Origin: Bacteroidota bacterium | Lineage (GTDB): Bacteria; Bacteroidota; Bacteroidia; Chitinophagales; Chitinophagaceae | Assembly: GCA_024640255.1 (NCBI GenBank) | Contig: JAHEFI010000005.1 | Coordinates: forward strand, 19,878 to 83,877 | Direction of reading: 5' to 3' | Length of the DNA: 64,000 bases | Shown here: positions 62,433-64,000 of the stretch, piece after piece | How positions within the stretch are numbered: position 1 is the stretch's first letter | How the letters are laid out: each line of letters starts with the position of its first letter | The notes under the pieces: generated by a model | The model's input: the letters and a program-made list of their open reading frames with translations, nothing else | Told to the model about the DNA's origin: nothing | Databases searched by the model: none | Made by a program: the position numbers and the translations under genes

Positions 62433-63908
62433 TTAAGCCTGTTGAATCAATAAACTAGCATCTTTTGACTCTAATAATGAACTTCCTGTTAAGTAGATAT
62501 CTACTTTTCTAGCACATTCTCTTCCTTCACTAATAGCCCAAACCACTAAGGATTGTCCTCTTCTCATATCACCAGCAGTGAAAACTTTTGGAACAGAGGT
62601 TTGAAAAGCCGCTTCAGTCGCTTTTACATTTCCTCTTTCGTCCAGTTCAACGCCTAGTTCTTCTAATAATCCATTTTGTTGTGGATGTAAGAAGCCCATT
62701 GCTAAGAAAGCTGCTTCACATGGAATCTCTCTTATGCTACCTTCTTTTTCTTTAAAAGACGCTGGTCTACCATCTGCTGCACTGCTCCATTCTAAGTCTA
62801 CTATTTGTAAAGCTTTTAAATTGCCTTTTTCATCACCAATAAATGCTTTGGTAGCTACTTCCCAAATTCTTTCTACTCCTTCTTCATGAGAGGTAGTTGT
62901 TTTTAATAACATAGGGTAGGTAGGCCAAGGCATGTATGCAGCTCTTGCAGCTGGAGGTTTAGGTAATAATTCAAATTGAGTTACTGATTTTGCTCCTTGT
63001 CTATTAGAAGTACCTACGCAGTCGCTTCCAGTGTCACCACCACCAATCACTACTACATTTTTACCCTTAGTTGTAATTTCTTTTTCGTCTATTGGTAATT
63101 GGCTTACTCTTTTGTTTTGTTGTTTTAAAAACTCCATGGCAAAATGCACTCCGTTCAATTCTCTTCCTGGTACTGGTAAATCTCTTGGAATGGTTGATCC
63201 TCCAGCAAGTACAATGGCGTCGTACTCTCTTACAATATCATTCACTCTTATATTAACGCCAACATTGGCATTGCATTTGAACTCAATACCTTCTTGTTCT
63301 AAAATTTCAATTCTTCTTTCAACAACTGTTTTTTCTAATTTAAAATCTGGAATACCAAATCTTAATAATCCACCTGGCTTTGGATCTCTTTCAAATACAG
63401 TGACTTCATGTCCTGCATAATTTAATTGAGCTGCTGCTGCTAATCCAGAAGGACCTGAACCAATCACAGCAACTTTTTTACCTGTTCTGGTATTTGGCTT
63501 TCTAGGTTTTACAAATCCTTTTTCAAAAGCAATCTCAATAATATGTTTTTCAATTTCTTCAATGGTTACTGCTGGTTGGTTAATGCCTAATACGCAAGCG
63601 CTTTCGCAGGGTGCTGGACAAATACGACCAGTGAATTCTGGAAAATTATTGGTAGAAATTAAAATCTCATATGCTTCTTTCCACTCTTTCTTGTAAACAG
63701 CGTCATTAAATTCTGGAATAATATTTCCTAAAGGGCAACCGCTATGACAGAAAGGAACACCACAATTCATACAACGAGCAGATTGCTCGTTTAATTTTTG
63801 TTCTGGCAATAAAGCTACAAACTCATTGTAGTTTTTCTTTCTTTCTTCTACCGGCAACTTAGAAGGAAGTTCTCTTGTATATTCTTTAAATCCTGTTGGT
63901 TTACCCAT
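62433..63908 (-). CDS. gltD: glutamate synthase small subunit
   Basis: A 491-residue FAD/NAD(P) subunit of GOGAT. N-terminal Fe-S region CMNCGVPFCHSGCPLGN and CPAPCESACVLG, FAD motif GSGPSGLAAAAQL, NAD(P) motif GGGDTGSDC, and a C-terminal FTAGDMRRGQSLVVWAI. It passes electrons from NADPH to the GltB catalytic subunit. ATG 63908 is chosen; the upstream in-frame TTG is weaker. It follows gltB by 33 nt. Confidence 0.95.
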   Translation of the reverse strand: MGKPTGFKEYTRELPSKLPVEERKKNYNEFVALLPEQKLNEQSARCMNCGVPFCHSGCPLGNIIPEFNDAVYKKEWKEAYEILISTNNFPEFTGRICPAPCESACVLGINQPAVTIEEIEKHIIEIAFEKGFVKPRKPNTRTGKKVAVIGSGPSGLAAAAQLNYAGHEVTVFERDPKPGGLLRFGIPDFKLEKTVVERRIEILEQEGIEFKCNANVGVNIRVNDIVREYDAIVLAGGSTIPRDLPVPGRELNGVHFAMEFLKQQNKRVSQLPIDEKEITTKGKNVVVIGGGDTGSDCVGTSNRQGAKSVTQFELLPKPPAARAAYMPWPTYPMLLKTTTSHEEGVERIWEVATKAFIGDEKGNLKALQIVDLEWSSAADGRPASFKEKEGSIREIPCEAAFLAMGFLHPQQNGLLEELGVELDERGNVKATEAAFQTSVPKVFTAGDMRRGQSLVVWAISEGRECARKVDIYLTGSSLLESKDASLLIQQA

Positions 63909-63941
63909 AACGATCAATTCAATATTGAATAATAAATTAAT

Positions 63942-64000
63942 TTATTTTACTGCTGCAGCTTTTTGTTTTGATAATAGCACTTTTTTATAATCACGAGGGA
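63942..64000 (-). CDS. gltB: glutamate synthase large subunit, C-terminal end (cut by window end)
   Basis: Only the last 18 codons lie in the window: a PRDYKKVL segment, typical of the GltB end, followed by LSKQKAAAVK and the stop at 63942-63944. The position directly upstream of gltD confirms the identity. The rest of this glutamine-amide-transferring subunit is beyond the window. Confidence 0.85.
   Translation of the reverse strand, partial: PRDYKKVLLSKQKAAAVK

Noticed and set aside
1..64000. CRISPR arrays, insertion sequences, prophage, integrons.
   Set aside because: No regular spaced repeats, transposase or integrase genes were found; the only tandem repeats are inside coding regions (OmpA-like and helicase genes).

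Overview
The window comes from a low-GC member of the Bacteroidota, most likely a Chitinophagales relative with a compact genome. The signs are: TAnnTTTG-type promoter -7 boxes, weak use of Shine-Dalgarno sites, a bifunctional hisB and hisIE, a DAHP synthase fused to chorismate mutase, DUF2723, DUF6702, an UpxY-type NusG paralogue, and an OMP_b-brl_3-type outer-membrane barrel. Genes are packed tightly, and most convergent pairs overlap at their stop codons. I see no insertion sequence, prophage, CRISPR array or resistance island.

Layout. 1-4204: end of hisD, hisC, a PQQ-type sugar dehydrogenase, a cytochrome c, and hisB. 4222-4416: a his terminator, a trp promoter, an 18-codon leader peptide with three consecutive Trp codons, and an attenuator. 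4435-13516: trpEGDCFBA followed without a break by hisHAF and hisIE. 13549-20158: a TlpA-like thioredoxin, an ArsC/YffB-like protein, a conserved unknown, a two-gene Fe-S membrane oxidoreductase, a phosphohexomutase and pcm. 20159-23533: an outer-membrane barrel protein, a DUF445-like protein and tRNA-His. 23686-36086: a tail-specific protease, an UpxY/NusG paralogue, mtaB, a DUF2723 membrane protein, a cysteine desulfurase, glmM, PAP2 plus an ArnT-like glycosyltransferase, and DUF6702. 36146-44613: HupE/UreJ-like, an M1 peptidase, an RluD-like synthase, lipB, a PLP deaminase, a nucleotidyltransferase, and an ECF sigma factor next to a membrane protein that joins an anti-sigma-like N-terminus to a trypsin-like protease. 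44752-56510: a small Ala-rich lipoprotein, then a Phe/Tyr-rich leader peptide and attenuator, then pheA, an aminotransferase, tyrA, a DEAD-box helicase, DAHP synthase-chorismate mutase, aroB, aroA, aroC, DUF952, an RlpA-like protein and an OmpA-family protein. 56507-64000: murB, priA, plsC-like, amt, gltD and the end of gltB.

How the genes work together. The window holds two ribosome-mediated attenuators of aromatic amino-acid synthesis. One reads Trp codons ahead of trp genes that run into the second half of histidine synthesis. The other reads Phe and Tyr codons ahead of the shared chorismate branch plus the Phe and Tyr branches. Both leader start codons lie exactly 7 nt after a -7-like box, which suggests leaderless or nearly leaderless leader mRNAs. 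Several other genes (lipB, the RluD-like gene, mtaB) have the box only 4-6 nt before ATG. The attenuators, the split his operon and the sigma/anti-sigma-protease pair are the most interesting parts. Everything here was read by eye; no alignment, folding program or database search was run.
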